Part shown: one piece after another, positions 14,075 through 14,806 of the stretch | Position numbering within the stretch: the stretch's first letter is position 1 | Layout: each line of letters opens with the position of its first letter | Source: Thermoplasmata archaeon | GTDB taxonomy: Archaea; Thermoplasmatota; Thermoplasmata; Thermoplasmatales; Thermoplasmataceae | Assembly: GCA_021850505.1 (NCBI GenBank) | Contig: JAJZLW010000028.1 | Coordinates: forward strand, 1-14,806 | Direction: 5' to 3' | DNA length: 14,806 nt | The notes under the pieces: model-generated | Told to the model about the DNA's origin: nothing | Databases searched by the model: none | What the model saw: only the letters and a program-made list of their open reading frames with translations | Position numbers and translations under genes: made by a program

Positions 14075-14448
14075 TTCTGCTGGACACAGATGTCATCATA
14101 GAAGTGCTAGATAAGAAATCAGTCAAGGGAGAGGCACTAATGCTCAGGGTTATTGAAAGCGGGGAAGAATATTGTACAAGTTCGGTGAACATGCACGAAG
14201 TGCTTTATGGCATAGAAAAGTATTCCAAAGATTCTCGTTTAGCCCTGCAGATACCAACACTTGGATACAATAAGAATGACAGTGAACTATCAGCTGTCTT
14301 GGAGCTAAGTGCAGAAAGAAAAGGAAGGTCAGTCCCTAGAACAGATGCAATTGTGGCGTCAATAGCAATAAACAACGGTTGCTCACTTTATACATTAGAT
14401 GATCATTTTGAAGTTTTTACGACCAATGGACTGAAACTGTTTAGATAG
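14071..14448 (+). CDS. vapC: VapC-type PIN-domain toxin RNase
   Basis: The 125-residue PIN ribonuclease acts on RNA (often tRNA or rRNA) using Mg2+/Mn2+. All four acidic positions are visible: D5 in MILLDTDVIIE, E43 in NMHEVLYG, D92 in PRTDAIVAS, and D110/D111 in TLDDHF. The start chosen is TTG at 14071. It gives the canonical PIN N-terminus, overlaps the antitoxin stop by 4 bp (TTGA), and has GGGAG at 14058-14062 with 8 nt spacing. A GTG at 14056 would add five residues and a larger overlap. The intact acidic set suggests an active toxin. The pair lies next to a predicted defence gene, a common setting for toxin-antitoxin loci. Confidence 0.92.
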   Translation: MILLDTDVIIEVLDKKSVKGEALMLRVIESGEEYCTSSVNMHEVLYGIEKYSKDSRLALQIPTLGYNKNDSELSAVLELSAERKGRSVPRTDAIVASIAINNGCSLYTLDDHFEVFTTNGLKLFR

Positions 14449-14592
14449 ATTACAATAGATCGCTTGAAATTCTATCAAAGATTTAAGGAATACTGCAGGA
14501 ATTGTTGTATTCTTCTCAGATTGGACCTAATTTTAACAGAGACTCCTTGAAGAGTAATTACAGATTTAAATTTGTGCGGGTGCAAAGAGAAT

Positions 14593-14730
14593 ATGTTTTC
14601 TTCGAAAAAGCGACTTAGACGCTTTTATGTTGGAGTCGCAATATGGACTTATTATATTTCCTCAGTATTTCCATATGTATTTATATATGGCGCATGCATA
14701 ACATATAGCTCATGGATAGACACATATTAA
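14593..14730 (+). CDS. Possible 45-residue small membrane protein
   Basis: An ATG frame of 45 codons begins with a basic cluster (MFSSKKRLRRFY) followed by one long aromatic and hydrophobic stretch (VGVAIWTYYISSVFPYVFIY, then GACITY). It ends in SSWIDTY. This is the profile of a one- or two-helix membrane protein with the N-terminus inside. TTTAAAT at 14565-14571 lies 22-28 nt before the ATG, a leaderless spacing, and GGGTG at 14578-14582 could act as a ribosome site. The frame overlaps the start of the next gene by 19 bp, as coupled genes do. No family is recognised. Confidence 0.45.
   Translation: MFSSKKRLRRFYVGVAIWTYYISSVFPYVFIYGACITYSSWIDTY
14606..14639. repeat. Nested inverted repeats inside the small membrane ORF
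   Basis: AAAAGCG (14606-14612) and CGCTTTT (14620-14626) form a perfect 7-bp stem with a 7-nt loop. The overlapping GCGACT (14610-14615) can instead pair with AGTCGC (14634-14639), and AAGTCGC recurs near 14729-14735 in the next gene. Two mutually exclusive hairpins near a start codon could affect translation. This is only structural potential. Confidence 0.3.
14680..14687 (+). promoter_or_regulatory. TATA box of the gene at the right edge
   Basis: TTTATATA lies 25-32 nt before the ATG at 14712, which would give a near-leaderless transcript independent of the overlapping small ORF. Confidence 0.5.
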
Positions 14731-14806
14731 GTCGCCTCAGGGAGAGAATGTTGGACAGAGGCTCAATACGCAATTTACCGGAAAAGACGCTTCAGGAATC
14801 ATTCAT
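14712..14806 (+). CDS. Start of an unrecognised gene cut by the window edge
   Basis: ATG at 14712 opens a frame that stays open to the window end and gives 31 residues beginning MDRHILSRLRERMLDRGSIR, then NLPEKTLQESF. The piece is basic and helical with no signal peptide and is too short for family assignment. The start is supported by the TATA box 25 nt upstream. The preceding 45-codon frame overlaps its first 19 bp, so the two may form an operon. Confidence 0.55.
   Translation, partial: MDRHILSRLRERMLDRGSIRNLPEKTLQESF

Noticed and set aside
1..14806. tRNA genes, CRISPR repeats, riboswitches
   Set aside because: No T-loop GTTCRA-type arms with matching acceptor stems, no regularly spaced repeats, and no recognised riboswitch core were found by eye on either strand.

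Overview
The window looks like a chromosome segment from an acidophilic archaeon of the Thermoplasmatales (Ferroplasma, Cuniculiplasma or Acidiplasma type). This is an inference. It rests on moderate-to-low GC, heavy use of AGG/AGA and ATA codons, TATA-like boxes 20-30 nt ahead of start codons with little or no leader, T-rich gene ends, and a gene set typical of acid and metal habitats. No tRNA, rRNA or CRISPR array was seen.

Left part (1-3000): the end of a PUA-domain protein, a Bcp/PrxQ peroxiredoxin, an unrecognised overlapping pair of small helical proteins, an AqpM-like aquaporin and a DUF1801 protein. A possible 33-residue membrane ORF with a good ribosome site lies between the helical pair and the aquaporin.

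Centre (3045-5549): the most coherent unit is a candidate mercury-resistance cluster. On the minus strand lie a small GMTCxxC metal-binding protein resembling the N-terminal domain of bacterial MerA, then MerA itself without that domain but with the C-terminal Cys-Cys pair, then a DUF302 protein. All are tightly spaced. Divergent from them is an HxlR-type regulator with two cysteines. The shared 66-bp promoter holds a perfect 15-bp palindrome between the TATA box and the start of the metal-binding gene, where a repressor would block initiation.

Right-centre (5687-9460): a LigB-type extradiol dioxygenase-like protein whose first metal histidine appears to be asparagine, a TetR regulator divergent from an atypical SDR, and a carboxymuconolactone-decarboxylase-like protein with a CxxCxxxH site. 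Two decayed transposases (minus 6652-6930; plus about 9630-9948) mark sites of past insertion.

Right part (10076-14806): an accessory or defence-like stretch. It has a 1048-residue fusion of PLD nuclease, SF2 helicase and DUF3427, an AT-rich gap with no convincing gene, a VapBC toxin-antitoxin pair, and a 45-codon membrane ORF overlapping the start of a gene that runs off the window.
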